Below are positions 27,268 through 35,758 of a stretch of DNA of 64,000 nucleotides, in pieces (the first letter of the stretch is position 1; every line of letters begins with the position of its first letter). The notes beneath the pieces were generated by a model. It saw nothing but the letters and a program-made list of their open reading frames with translations, made no database searches and was not told where the DNA came from. This DNA is from Shewanella sp. AS1. Lineage in GTDB: Bacteria; Pseudomonadota; Gammaproteobacteria; Enterobacterales; Shewanellaceae. The position numbers and the translations under genes were made by a program. The DNA is taken from NCBI RefSeq assembly GCF_021412565.1, contig NZ_JAKCLJ010000006.1, positions 171,767 to 235,766 of the forward strand. Reading direction: 5' to 3'.

Positions 27268-27488
27268 TTAAACAGCGGCAAGCAATTTTAATGTTGCTGT
27301 ACCGCGCCAGACAGAATGAGCAGCAACACCTAAAGGGCTTTGTGAGTGAAAACGATCTTAACGACAGCCTTGGTGAGTGCCGTTTTAACCTAGATGTACT
27401 GGTTGAGCTAGGTCAAGTGCAGCGTGATGGCTATAAATATCGCATTACAGGCCAAGGCGTTGTCGCAACCGAGGCGGTTAGCCTCTAA
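27255..27488 (+). CDS. Small winged-helix-like protein
   Basis: 77 residues. The pattern helix - SLGECRFNLDVLVELGQVQRDG - YKYRITGQG looks like a winged helix with a C-terminal wing. GGAGG lies 4 bases before the ATG, and the gene overlaps its predecessor by 13 bases. Ends just before the first late-promoter motif. Confidence 0.62.
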   Translation: MEQIIKQRQAILMLLYRARQNEQQHLKGFVSENDLNDSLGECRFNLDVLVELGQVQRDGYKYRITGQGVVATEAVSL

Positions 27489-27489
27489 T

Positions 27490-27508
27490 CCCGAAACCTT
27501 TCCAATCC
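27490..27508 (+). promoter_or_regulatory. Late-promoter motif, copy 1 (lysis module)
   Basis: CCCGAAACCTTTCCAATCC, one base after the preceding stop and 56 bases before the lysozyme gene. The same motif recurs upstream of the protease and tail-tip genes. A CAAT box follows the motif after 22 bases. Proposed binding site for the Mor/C-like activator, equivalent to Mu Plys. Confidence 0.65.
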
Positions 27509-27520
27509 TGAGCGCCAGCC

Positions 27521-27563
27521 TAAACCGAGACAATAACATTACGTTAATTGTTTCGGTTTTTTT
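27521..27563 (+). terminator. Intrinsic terminator abutting the lysozyme start
   Basis: Stem AAACCGAGACAAT / ATTGTTTCGGTTT (one G-T pair) followed by seven T's that run directly into the lysozyme ATG. Transcription from upstream should stop here; late transcription must start after or read through it. Confidence 0.75.
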
Positions 27564-28079
27564 ATGTCCCATTACGATGATTTACGCGGTGCCCATACCA
27601 GTGCAGCAGAGCATCTAGCCAACCCAAGCTTAGTGGCGACAGCGATAAATCTGCTCATCGCCGAAGAAAGCTTCGAGTCAGCACCTTACCTGTGCAGCGA
27701 AGGGTTTCCCACCGTTGGATTTGGCCAGCGCATTGGGCCTCAGCATGCCGACATAGCTTTATATCAATTCAAATTACCTAAGGGCGCGGCGCTCAAATGG
27801 CTGGAGATCAATGTGGCGCTGTTAGTTGGTCAGGTCGCGACCAACCCCAAAACCGCCGCCGCCTTTGCCAACTGTAACTTAGCCCGGCAAACCGTGTTAA
27901 TCAGCATGGCGTACCAGATGGGGCTTAAGGGGTTGGCTGGATTTACTCATACCTTGGCCGCCTTGGCAGATGGGCGCTGGGAGGATGCCTGGCTGCATGC
28001 ACTCGATAGCCGCTGGGCCATTCAGACACCAAAGCGCGCTCAGCGACACGCCGATGTGCTGGCGACAGGGGAGTGGTAA
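27564..28079 (+). CDS. Phage lysozyme (GH24 endolysin)
   Basis: 171-residue muramidase that degrades peptidoglycan at lysis. The catalytic triad has the T4/P1-type spacing E35-x8-C44-x5-T50 (EESFESAPYLCSEGFPTVGFG). No signal-arrest helix is visible at the N-terminus, so it should need a holin for release. The ATG used here directly follows a terminator T-run and has no ribosome site; a GTG at 27585 is an alternative start. Confidence 0.88.
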   Translation: MSHYDDLRGAHTSAAEHLANPSLVATAINLLIAEESFESAPYLCSEGFPTVGFGQRIGPQHADIALYQFKLPKGAALKWLEINVALLVGQVATNPKTAAAFANCNLARQTVLISMAYQMGLKGLAGFTHTLAALADGRWEDAWLHALDSRWAIQTPKRAQRHADVLATGEW

Positions 28080-28387
28080 TGGCCTTTATCAACCACAACC
28101 AAACGCGCAGCGCCGTCAACAGTGCCCCCATTGCGGCGACCCAACCTAGACGCATTGCTAACCGAGTGTATCGCCAGTGCGCCAAAGATGGCTTTAATGC
28201 CCGCATTAAGGCTGAGCTTTCGTCAGAGCCTGTGCCCGCTCAACCAGGGCTATACAGCCACCATCAGACTCGACAGAGCTATTACAACAAAGGCTGGTTT
28301 GCGGTGACGCCGATGCACATCTTGCATGCGCGTGCACGCCACAATCAGCCACCACATCAGAAAGGAGAGTCCCATGGGCTGGTTTGA
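28079..28387 (+). CDS. Small lysis-region protein, unrecognised
   Basis: 102 basic residues (MAFINHNQTRSAVNSAPIAA...), no membrane helix. GGGGAG precedes the ATG, TAATG overlap joins it to the lysozyme, and it overlaps the next gene by 14 bases. Although placed like a spanin, it lacks a membrane anchor or lipobox; function unknown. Confidence 0.6.
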   Translation: MAFINHNQTRSAVNSAPIAATQPRRIANRVYRQCAKDGFNARIKAELSSEPVPAQPGLYSHHQTRQSYYNKGWFAVTPMHILHARARHNQPPHQKGESHGLV

Positions 28388-28928
28388 TGATTTCGACCTA
28401 GGCAAAACCGTATCGGCCATCGCCCCCTTGGCGGGCAAGATTATCGGTGGCCCTTATGCAGCACTAGCGATATCTGCGGTGCAGCTGGCACTTGGCAGTG
28501 ATGAAACTGAGCCAGAGACGCTTGCAAAGCAGATTAAAGACGCCACGCCAGAGCAACTTATCGCTCTGCGCGGTATCGATAACGATCTTAAGGTCAAGCT
28601 CAAAGACTTAGACATCAAAGAGCAAGATTTGGAGTACCAGGACAGGGCCAACGCCCGTGAACTGTTTAAGCAAAACAGTTGGCCACAAATCTTGTTATCT
28701 GCCCTGTTTGTGTTGGGGTACTTCATTGTCACCGGCTTGCTGGCCTATTACGCCGTGAGCTTTACCGATGACCAAGAAGTGAATCCGCTGCTGTTTGGCA
28801 TGCTGGGGACGGTTATCGGGGTGCTGACTGCAGCCATTCCGCAAATTCTTAACTTCTGGTTTGGGTCATCCAAAGGTAGCCAGGATAAAAATCAGATGAT
28901 TAACCAAGCCAAGCAGGGGGGGCGGTAA
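28374..28928 (+). CDS. Holin-like membrane protein (three hydrophobic segments)
   Basis: 184 residues. Hydrophobic segments at about 16-42, 102-127 and 138-160 (WPQILLSALFVLGYFIVTGLL; PLLFGMLGTVIGVLTAAIPQ) surround a charged coiled-coil stretch (AKQIKDATPEQLIALRGIDN...). This resembles the 3-TM holins of gene transfer agents and transposable phages. AAGGAGAG lies upstream of the chosen ATG. Likely forms the lysis pore for the neighbouring lysozyme. Confidence 0.72.
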   Translation: MGWFDDFDLGKTVSAIAPLAGKIIGGPYAALAISAVQLALGSDETEPETLAKQIKDATPEQLIALRGIDNDLKVKLKDLDIKEQDLEYQDRANARELFKQNSWPQILLSALFVLGYFIVTGLLAYYAVSFTDDQEVNPLLFGMLGTVIGVLTAAIPQILNFWFGSSKGSQDKNQMINQAKQGGR

Positions 28929-29144
28929 ATGAGCGATCCTTGCGACTGGGCCAGCGACATCGAGCAGCGCGAGCGTGAGGCGGCGATTGCCAGTAAGCGG
29001 TCATCAAAAGCTAACGGCAATGGTATCTGCCAGGACTGTTTAGAGTCGGTTGAGGTGCAGCGAGGCAATGCCCTGCGCTGTATCAGTTGCCAAGAAGATC
29101 ATGAGCTGCGTTTGCGACAGAGAAATGGAGGCCGCCGTGGTTAG
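28929..29144 (+). CDS. TraR/DksA-type zinc-finger protein
   Basis: 71 residues with a single four-cysteine finger CQDCLESVEVQRGNALRCISC, as in TraR and other short DksA-like proteins. TraR binds RNA polymerase in the secondary channel and mimics DksA/ppGpp; here it could tune host or late phage transcription. Begins one base after the holin-like gene and overlaps the next gene. Confidence 0.82.
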   Translation: MSDPCDWASDIEQREREAAIASKRSSKANGNGICQDCLESVEVQRGNALRCISCQEDHELRLRQRNGGRRG

Positions 29145-29466
29145 TTTTTTAGAGTTTATCAATGCCAACTTCAAATTAGTCTCAGCCTTGGCCTATTTCG
29201 CTTTAGTGGGATTGTTGGCTTGGTTTCATTTGAAGTTTGCGACCCGTCAAGAACATGAGCAATTAAGTGACAAATTCAGTGGCATGGAAAAGCAATTATC
29301 CAAAGTTGAGTCTGATATTAAGCACTTGCCAACCAAGGAAGAAGTCCATCGCCTGGACAGAACATTAAGTGGATTAACAGAGACGATTAACGCCACCCAA
29401 GAAGGCATTAACCGACTAGAACGTAAAACTGACCTCTTATTGGAAAATGAACTAAGGAACGACTAA
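29137..29466 (+). CDS. DUF2730-type protein (Mu gp25-like)
   Basis: 109 residues with one N-terminal membrane helix (about 9-31, FKLVSALAYFALVGLLAWFH) and a C-terminal coiled coil (MEKQLSKVESDIKHLPTKEE...). This is the DUF2730 layout found at this place in Mu-like phages. The GTG at 29137 with GGAGG five bases upstream is chosen; the ATG at 29125 overlaps that ribosome site. Possibly a spanin-like or lysis accessory protein. Confidence 0.78.
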   Translation: MVSFLEFINANFKLVSALAYFALVGLLAWFHLKFATRQEHEQLSDKFSGMEKQLSKVESDIKHLPTKEEVHRLDRTLSGLTETINATQEGINRLERKTDLLLENELRND

Positions 29467-29762
29467 TGGCGCTGCAAGACATTATTACCGAACACCAACG
29501 CCTGGTGATTTTGCGCCTACTGGCCGAAGTCCCAGGTTTCGATTTAAACGAGTCCATTTTGCAAGATGGGCTTGATGCTTACGGGCTGGATATCAGCCGC
29601 GATGGTCTGCGCACCCAGCTTGCCTGGTTGGCAGAGCAAGGCTTAATTCGCTTGGAAAAGTTGGGCGGCACCCAAAAGGCCACGCTTACCAGTCGCGGCG
29701 AAGATGTCGCGCTCGGTCGCGCTGTGGTACCCGGCATTAAGCGCCCACGGGCTGGGGAGTAG
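29466..29762 (+). CDS. Mu gp26-like winged-helix protein
   Basis: 98 residues: RLVILRLLAEVPGFDLNESIL ... ISRDGLRTQLAWLAEQGLIRLEKLG, a winged helix. Similar proteins (VpaChn25_0724-type) stand between the DUF2730 gene and the small terminase in Mu-like phages. TAATG overlap with the previous gene. Role unknown, perhaps packaging-related. Confidence 0.78.
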   Translation: MALQDIITEHQRLVILRLLAEVPGFDLNESILQDGLDAYGLDISRDGLRTQLAWLAEQGLIRLEKLGGTQKATLTSRGEDVALGRAVVPGIKRPRAGE

Positions 29763-29764
29763 TT

Positions 29765-30340
29765 ATGGGCAAGGAGACTGACACCCCAACCCGTGGCCGC
29801 CGTTCTAAGGTGGACTTGCTTCCCGATGATATCCGCAAGCGGTTGGATAGTGGCCTGCGCGATGGCTCTATCACTCAGATGGAGCTGCTCGAAGAGGTCA
29901 ATGCGCTGATTAAAGCCGCAGGGCTACCCGAAGAGCAGCAGCTATCCCGTGCAGGGATCAATCGTTACGCCACCAAGATGGAGGCCGTGGGCAAAAGCCT
30001 GCGCGAAATGCGTGAGATCACTCAGGTGTGGACGGCAGAACTGGGTGATAAACCCACGGGAGAAGTCACCAAACTGATCCTTGAAATGGCGCGTTCACAG
30101 CTGTTTAAAGCCCTGTTAAATCAAGATGGTGAAGCGGCAGACGTGGGCATGATTAAAGAGGCCATGTTGGCGGTGCAGCGGCTTGAGAGTGCCGCCATGG
30201 CCAGTCATAAGCGCGAGAAAGAGATCCGCAAACTGTTTGCCGAAGAGGCGGCCAATGCCGTTGAGCAAGAGGCTAAGGCCGCAGGGCTGACAGAGGAAGC
30301 GGCCGAAGTGTTGAGAAACAAAATCTTGGGGATCGCTTAA
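29765..30340 (+). CDS. Small terminase subunit (DUF3486, Mu gp27-like)
   Basis: 191 residues, basic N-terminus (GRRSKVDLLPDDIRKRLDSGL) with a helix-turn-helix-like region, helical middle and charged C-terminus. The sequence is typical DUF3486, the family of Mu gp27, which recognises phage DNA for packaging. It overlaps the large subunit by one base. Confidence 0.88.
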   Translation: MGKETDTPTRGRRSKVDLLPDDIRKRLDSGLRDGSITQMELLEEVNALIKAAGLPEEQQLSRAGINRYATKMEAVGKSLREMREITQVWTAELGDKPTGEVTKLILEMARSQLFKALLNQDGEAADVGMIKEAMLAVQRLESAAMASHKREKEIRKLFAEEAANAVEQEAKAAGLTEEAAEVLRNKILGIA

Positions 30341-32007
30341 TGAATCAAGCTGTGAATGTCGGTGCTATAGGTAAAGTCGACGATGGTACCACCGCAATTG
30401 CAAAGGCGGTTAAGTCTGCCATTTCCACTTTTGACCACGACTTTGAGGCAACCCAGCTTAGGCAGTTTGATCCAGGTGAGGTCTTGCTGGGGTACCAGAA
30501 ACGCTGGCTGGAAGACAGGTCACAGCTGAAAATCGCCGAGAAATCCCGCCGTACCGGCTTAACCTGGGCTGAGGCTGCCGATGCCGCATTAATGGCCGGC
30601 ACCGCCCGTGGCCATGGTGGTACCAATCATTTCTATGTGGGCAGTAATAAAGAGATGGCGCGCGAGTTTATCGATGCTGCTGCCATGTGGGCCAAGGTGT
30701 TTGACAGGGCTGCAGGTGATATCTGCGAAGAGGTGTTTATCGATGAAGGCAAAGATGGCAAAGAGATCCTCACCTTTGCCATTTACTTTGCTTCTGGCTT
30801 TAAAATTCAGGCGCTGTCCTCAAACCCATCTAATCTGCGGGGTATGCAAGGTAATGTGACCATCGATGAGGCGGCCTTTCACGACCGCTTAGCTGAGGTG
30901 CTTAAGGCCGCGCTGGCACTGACCATGTGGGGCGCCAAGGTGCGCCTCATCTCTACCCACAACGGCATCGACAATCTGTTTAACGAGCTGATTAATGATT
31001 CCCGTGCCGGTAAAAAAGATTACTCAGTCCACCGTATCACCTTAGATGATGCCTGCGGTGAGGGCTTATATCAGCGTATCTGCCAGGTGCGTGGGACACA
31101 GTGGAGTCAGCAAGCGGAAGATGACTGGAAGGCAGGCTTGCTTAAAGGTACCGCCACCGAAGAGGACGCCCTGGAAGAATATGGCTGCGTGCCTAAGTCG
31201 GGCGGTGGTACTTACATCAAACGGGTGTTGATCGAAGAGGCCATGGTGAAAGATGGCTCCATTCCTATCTTGCGCTTCACCGCCCCCAAAGATTTTGAAA
31301 CCTGGTCTGATGCCCATCGGCACATCCAGGTCAAAGAGTGGTGCGAGCAGATTCAGCCTCACCTGGACACACTTAACCCCTTATGGAATCACGCCTTTGG
31401 GGAAGATTTTGCCCGTCGGGGGGACTTGTCGGTGTTTGTGCCGCTGGAGATAAAACCGGATTTAAGCAAGCGCACCCCCTTTGTGTTGGAGCTGGCCAAG
31501 CTGCCCTACGACACCCAGCGCCAGCTGCTGTTCTATGTGTGTGATCATCTGCCGCGTCTGCAAGGTATGGCCTTTGATGCCACGGGTAACGGTGGCTACT
31601 TGGCCGAGGCCGCCATGTTCCGCTACGGCACCGATATGGTGGATCAGGTGATGTTGTCTGAAGCCTGGTACCGAGAATGGATGCCCAAGTTAAAAGCCGA
31701 GTTTGAAGACCTGAACCTGACTATCCCACGCCACCAGGATGTGCTTGATGATATGGGCAAGATCAAAGTGGTTAACGGCACACCAAAAATCGACAAAGGC
31801 TCAGACAAGAGTGCCGTCACGGGACAGCAGCGCCACGGTGACTTTGCCGTCGGTTTGGTGATGGCCATTCGCGCCAGCTGGATGGAGGGCAGTGTCATTG
31901 AATACACCCCGCTACCCAGCAAGGCCAGCCGAGATGATGACGACCTATTTGATGACCACCATGATGACGACCTCTATGCAGGCAGTTATGAACAAGGAGC
32001 CTGGTAA
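30340..32007 (+). CDS. Large terminase subunit (Mu gp28-like)
   Basis: 555-residue packaging motor. Seen: an unusual Mu-type Walker A KSRRTGLTW (68-76), Walker B NVTIDEAAF (about 175), the LRGMQG coupling stretch ahead of it, and a C-terminal nuclease region with acidic residues (FAFDATGNGG, DMGKIKVVNG). In Mu-like phages packaging starts from the integrated left end and proceeds headful into host DNA at the right end. Overlaps both neighbours. Confidence 0.93.
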   Translation: MNQAVNVGAIGKVDDGTTAIAKAVKSAISTFDHDFEATQLRQFDPGEVLLGYQKRWLEDRSQLKIAEKSRRTGLTWAEAADAALMAGTARGHGGTNHFYVGSNKEMAREFIDAAAMWAKVFDRAAGDICEEVFIDEGKDGKEILTFAIYFASGFKIQALSSNPSNLRGMQGNVTIDEAAFHDRLAEVLKAALALTMWGAKVRLISTHNGIDNLFNELINDSRAGKKDYSVHRITLDDACGEGLYQRICQVRGTQWSQQAEDDWKAGLLKGTATEEDALEEYGCVPKSGGGTYIKRVLIEEAMVKDGSIPILRFTAPKDFETWSDAHRHIQVKEWCEQIQPHLDTLNPLWNHAFGEDFARRGDLSVFVPLEIKPDLSKRTPFVLELAKLPYDTQRQLLFYVCDHLPRLQGMAFDATGNGGYLAEAAMFRYGTDMVDQVMLSEAWYREWMPKLKAEFEDLNLTIPRHQDVLDDMGKIKVVNGTPKIDKGSDKSAVTGQQRHGDFAVGLVMAIRASWMEGSVIEYTPLPSKASRDDDDLFDDHHDDDLYAGSYEQGAW

Positions 32008-33647
32008 TGGCTGAGACTCATACAGACAAGCAAACCGACACTCATACCGACAAGAACGGCACCCGCTATAAGGTGAGCGACAAGCAGCTGACGACATCGC
32101 AAACCGATAAGGCGCGGCTCGCCCATCTGCAGTCACACTACGCCAGCCACCCTACACGAGGGCTGACACCGACCAAACTGGCGGGCTTGCTGCAGCAGGC
32201 CGAACAGGGCGATTTGATCGCCCAGTGTGAGCTAGCCGAAGACATGGAAGAGAAAGATGGCCACATCTTCTCTGAGTTGCAAAAACGCCGCCGTGCGCTG
32301 CTGGGCGTGGAGTGGCAAATTGTGCCCCCCCGCAATGCCAGCGCCGCTGAACAGGCCGATTGTGAGTTGCTGCATGAGCTGCTCGATGACCTGTCGATTT
32401 TGGACGATCTCATCTTCGATATGTCGGACGCCATCTTAAAAGGGTTTTCAAACAGCGAGATTGTCTGGCAGCGCCAGGAGAAGTTATGGCTGCCTGAGGC
32501 GTTTAATTTTAAAGATCCCAGTTGGTTTATGTTACCTGGCAGCGAGAGCGGCCTCAGCCGCAACGAGCTGCGCTTGCGCGATAACAGCCTGCATGGTGAG
32601 GCGCTGCAGCCCTTTGGCTGGGTCAGCCATATCCATAAAACCAAGTCAGGCTACTTGAGCCGCAATGGCTTAGCTCGGGTGCTCGCTTGGCCCTACCTGT
32701 TTAAAAACTACAGTGTTAGAGACCTCGCTGAGTTTCTGGAGATCTACGGCTTGCCGCTGCGTCTGGGTAAATACCCCGCTGGTGCCGGTAAAAGCGAGAA
32801 GGCTACCTTGCTGCAGGCGGTGATGAGCATCGGCCACAATGCCGGTGGCATCATCCCCAAGGGGATGGAGATCGACTTTACCGAGGCGGCCAAGGGCGGC
32901 AAAGATCCGTTTGAATACATGGTGTCGCTGATGGAGAAAACCATCTCTAAAACCATTTTGGGCGGCACGCTCACCAGTCAGGCCGACGGTAAAAGCTCGA
33001 CCAATGCCCTGGGTAATGTCCATAACGAGGTGCGTCAGGAACTGCGTGACTCAGACCTCAAGCAGATCGCCAATACCCTCAGCCGTGACTTAGTGCTGCC
33101 GCTGTATATGCTCAACGGCAAGAGCTATCGCCATAGCAGCCGCGCGCCACGGCTTGAATTTAACCTGGTAGAGGCCGAGGACATCAAAGCCTATGCCGAG
33201 TCGCTGCCAAAGCTGGTTGAGATTGGCTTTGCCATTCCGCAGTCCTGGGCACAAGAGAAACTGCAGATCCCCATCGCGCAAAAGGATGAGCCGGTACTTG
33301 CAATTGGTGCTAAGTCATCCGAGCAGGAGGTGAGTCAAACAAAGCTGAAGCAGTTGGCAATAAAACGCATTGTGGCACTTAAACAACAGGCCGAGCAGCA
33401 AGACGTTGTTAATGATGATCAGCCATTGGATGAGATGAATGTTCAGCTAGTGGATGAGATGAGCCCAGTGTTGCAAGGCTTTAGCGATGAGGTGCAGGCG
33501 CTGGTTAATGGTGTAACGTCGCTGGAAGAGCTGCAGGTCAAGCTGGCCGAGCTGGACTTGAATATCGACGAAGCCAGTGAGATCTTGCAGCTGGCCATGG
33601 TATCGGCAGATCTTGCGGGTCAGTATGACGTGAGTGAGGGGCGCTAG
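32007..33647 (+). CDS. Portal protein (DUF935, Mu gp29-like)
   Basis: 546 residues. The core (AEDMEEKDGHIFSELQKRRRALLGVEWQI, SNSEIVWQ, GKYPAGAGKSEKATLLQAV, KTILGGTLTSQADGKSS) is diagnostic for the DUF935 portal family that forms the dodecameric DNA gate of the head. The C-terminal 120 residues are helical and acidic. One-base overlap with the terminase gene. Confidence 0.93.
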   Translation: MAETHTDKQTDTHTDKNGTRYKVSDKQLTTSQTDKARLAHLQSHYASHPTRGLTPTKLAGLLQQAEQGDLIAQCELAEDMEEKDGHIFSELQKRRRALLGVEWQIVPPRNASAAEQADCELLHELLDDLSILDDLIFDMSDAILKGFSNSEIVWQRQEKLWLPEAFNFKDPSWFMLPGSESGLSRNELRLRDNSLHGEALQPFGWVSHIHKTKSGYLSRNGLARVLAWPYLFKNYSVRDLAEFLEIYGLPLRLGKYPAGAGKSEKATLLQAVMSIGHNAGGIIPKGMEIDFTEAAKGGKDPFEYMVSLMEKTISKTILGGTLTSQADGKSSTNALGNVHNEVRQELRDSDLKQIANTLSRDLVLPLYMLNGKSYRHSSRAPRLEFNLVEAEDIKAYAESLPKLVEIGFAIPQSWAQEKLQIPIAQKDEPVLAIGAKSSEQEVSQTKLKQLAIKRIVALKQQAEQQDVVNDDQPLDEMNVQLVDEMSPVLQGFSDEVQALVNGVTSLEELQVKLAELDLNIDEASEILQLAMVSADLAGQYDVSEGR

Positions 33648-33649
33648 CT

Positions 33650-34876
33650 ATGCCGACAAAAGTCCGTTACGGCAGCCTACCCTTTAACGAGCAGATCAGC
33701 TTCTTTCGCGATAAGCTCAACCTGCCCACAGAGCGTTGGAACGATATTTGGCAGGGAAGCCATGCCAAGGCGTTTGTGGTGGCGGGGGCAATGAAACATG
33801 ATTTATTAGTTGATCTGCGTAGCGCCGTCGATGCCGCCATAGCCGATGGCAAGTCGCTTACCTGGTTTCAGTCAGAGTTTAAAAATATCGTCGCTAAACA
33901 CGGCTGGGCACACACAGGCAGCGCCGCTTGGCGTGCTAAAGTGATCTACCAAACCAATATGCTGCAAAGCTATAATGCGGGGCGTTACGCGCAGCTACAG
34001 CAGTTTGATTATTGGCGTTATGCTCACGGGGATAGCCGCTATCCACGCGAACTGCACCTTAAGTGGCATGGTACTGTTTTGCCAAAGACCGACCCTTGGT
34101 GGTCAACGCATTTTCCCCAGAACGGCTGGGGTTGCCGGTGTCGGGTCTATGGTGTCAGTCGATATGACATGGAGCGCCGTGGCATCACCGTGACACCCGC
34201 ACCAGAGGACGGTGTCAGAGACTGGACGGATAAACGTACCGGCGAAGTGCATCAGATACCCAAAGGTATCGACCCCGGCTTTGACTACAGCGTGGGTGAG
34301 GCTAGTTTAGGGAAACGGTTAACCAGTGAGCAGATGCAGGCATGGCAGGCACAAAAGGCCGATGCTTGGCAAAGTTTGACCTCGGACACCTGGAAGACGT
34401 TGGGCTTACCTGCGGTGTTGCCTGCTATTAACACCAGCGCGGTGCTGGCACCCAGTGCGCAAACGCTGGATGAACTCAGCGATACTGTGCATAAAGCCTT
34501 TGGTGAGGAGGCGATTGTCTCTGGCCCCACCAACAGCCTGTCGGTTTACATCAACAGTGCCGCCTTGGTTGAACACCTGAGTAAAGACCTACACCGCTCA
34601 CGTTTTATTCCCCTACTGACCGATGTGATCGCCACACCGCAGGAAGTGTGGGCCGCGTTTGAAAAACATCTGGGTACGGGTAAGGTGGCGCTGCGCCTGA
34701 GGTATATCAAAGTCGTTAATATCGGCAAAAACAAAAGCCTGTTGTTGGTCGCCCAGGTGGTTAAAGGACGTATCGAGGCGTGGACATTTATTCCCTTAAC
34801 GCCGGGTAGCTATCTTAACAAACAGCGTCGTGGCAGTTTGTTATATTCGGCAGATGGAGATGGGAAGGATGAGTAA
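33650..34876 (+). CDS. MuF-like minor head protein with C-terminal nuclease-fold domain
   Basis: 408 residues. The N-terminal 250 residues are the MuF/SPP1 gp7 head-morphogenesis domain (YQTNMLQSYNAGRYAQL, HLKWHGTVLPKTDPWW, NGWGCRCRVYGVS). The C-terminal 150 residues contain FIPLLTDVIATPQEVW, RYIKVVNIGK, LLLVAQVV and YLNKQRRGSLLYS, which resemble the PBECR (Barnase-EndoU-ColicinE5/D-RelE-like) nuclease-fold domains often fused to MuF proteins. Such tails may be toxins or effectors carried in the virion. Next gene is gpG after 122 bases. Confidence 0.86.
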   Translation: MPTKVRYGSLPFNEQISFFRDKLNLPTERWNDIWQGSHAKAFVVAGAMKHDLLVDLRSAVDAAIADGKSLTWFQSEFKNIVAKHGWAHTGSAAWRAKVIYQTNMLQSYNAGRYAQLQQFDYWRYAHGDSRYPRELHLKWHGTVLPKTDPWWSTHFPQNGWGCRCRVYGVSRYDMERRGITVTPAPEDGVRDWTDKRTGEVHQIPKGIDPGFDYSVGEASLGKRLTSEQMQAWQAQKADAWQSLTSDTWKTLGLPAVLPAINTSAVLAPSAQTLDELSDTVHKAFGEEAIVSGPTNSLSVYINSAALVEHLSKDLHRSRFIPLLTDVIATPQEVWAAFEKHLGTGKVALRLRYIKVVNIGKNKSLLLVAQVVKGRIEAWTFIPLTPGSYLNKQRRGSLLYSADGDGKDE

Positions 34877-34998
34877 TTTGCTAAAGTGCCTGCTATCCGT
34901 GTGGTGATAGCTACACTGGCAATTAATTCTCACGCCACACCGCAACCGAATTAATCCACCTGCGCTGAGTATAAGGCAATTATTGTAAGGGAGGCAAG

Positions 34999-35478
34999 AT
35001 GGCAGGTAGTTACATCAAGGTCGATTACCGTGGCGAAAAGGGGCTGACCAAGGCGCTCAACAGTCTATTGAAACAAGGCCATAATCTATCGCCGGTGCTG
35101 GGAAAGATTGGGGCTTATCTACACGACAACACTCAACAACGCTTTGTGGATATGCAGGCACCCGATGGTTCGCCATGGGAGCCGCTCAGTAGCACGACAT
35201 TGGATATGAAGGCCGCTAAAGGGGCAAGGCTGGACAGAATTCTGTCCGATGTCGGCACTCTGGCCGATACCCTGCATTATCAAATCAGTAGTGACACCTT
35301 AAGCCTAGGGAGTAATGAAGTTTACGCTGCCATGCATCAGTTTGGCGGTATTACAGGGGAACGCAGTTGGATCCCAGGTGTCGAAATCCCCGCCCGTGAG
35401 TTTTTAGGCATGGCGCCATTTGAAAAGGATGAGGTGGAGGCGATAGTGGGCGATTACCTCATCCGAGGGTTGCCTTAA
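34999..35478 (+). CDS. Virion morphogenesis protein (Mu gpG-like)
   Basis: 159 residues: AYLHDNTQQRFVDMQAPDGSPWEPLS and LGSNEVYAAMHQFGGITG are the signature stretches of the phage virion morphogenesis family (Mu G, also called tail completion S-like). Needed for head-tail assembly. AGGGAGG ribosome site upstream. Confidence 0.9.
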   Translation: MAGSYIKVDYRGEKGLTKALNSLLKQGHNLSPVLGKIGAYLHDNTQQRFVDMQAPDGSPWEPLSSTTLDMKAAKGARLDRILSDVGTLADTLHYQISSDTLSLGSNEVYAAMHQFGGITGERSWIPGVEIPAREFLGMAPFEKDEVEAIVGDYLIRGLP

Positions 35479-35707
35479 CCTTTCTTGATTTACTCCGAAG
35501 CTCTCAGAGGCGATTTAAGCCCTTAACTAACCTTTTGTATCTCCTTGTATTCACCAGAACCAGTTAAAAGCGTTAAGAGAGATTTAAACAGGGTTTAAAC
35601 TGGGTTATGCTGCAAGGAGATATTAAACATGGATGCGTTTTAGTGAAAAAGACCTTTGCTGAGTGTTTGGCTCAATTTCAAAACGATGTGAAACCTAACT
35701 CATAATT
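35479..35707. other. Intergenic region before the protease gene
   Basis: About 230 bases without a supported gene. A good ribosome site (AAGGAG) precedes an ATG at 35629 that is stopped after four codons, and an overlapping 20-codon frame from a GTG at 35643 follows; this may be the remnant of a small gene. Two TTTAAAC-containing repeats occur at 35580-35605. Confidence 0.4.
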
Positions 35708-35726
35708 CCCGAAACCTTTCCAATCC
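35708..35726 (+). promoter_or_regulatory. Late-promoter motif, copy 2 (protease/head module)
   Basis: CCCGAAACCTTTCCAATCC, identical over 19 bases to the copy before the lysis genes. A CAAT box follows the motif after 20 bases, inside a GACCCC/GGGGTC hairpin (35740-35758) that touches the protease ATG. Position equals Mu PI. Confidence 0.65.
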
Positions 35727-35758
35727 CCACCTGATCCGTGACCCCGCAATATGGGGTC

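Noticed and set aside
35629..35703. Possible tiny gene with AAGGAG before the ATG ahead of the protease
   Set aside because: The frame stops after four codons; the overlapping 20-codon frame has no family features. At most a decayed gene.
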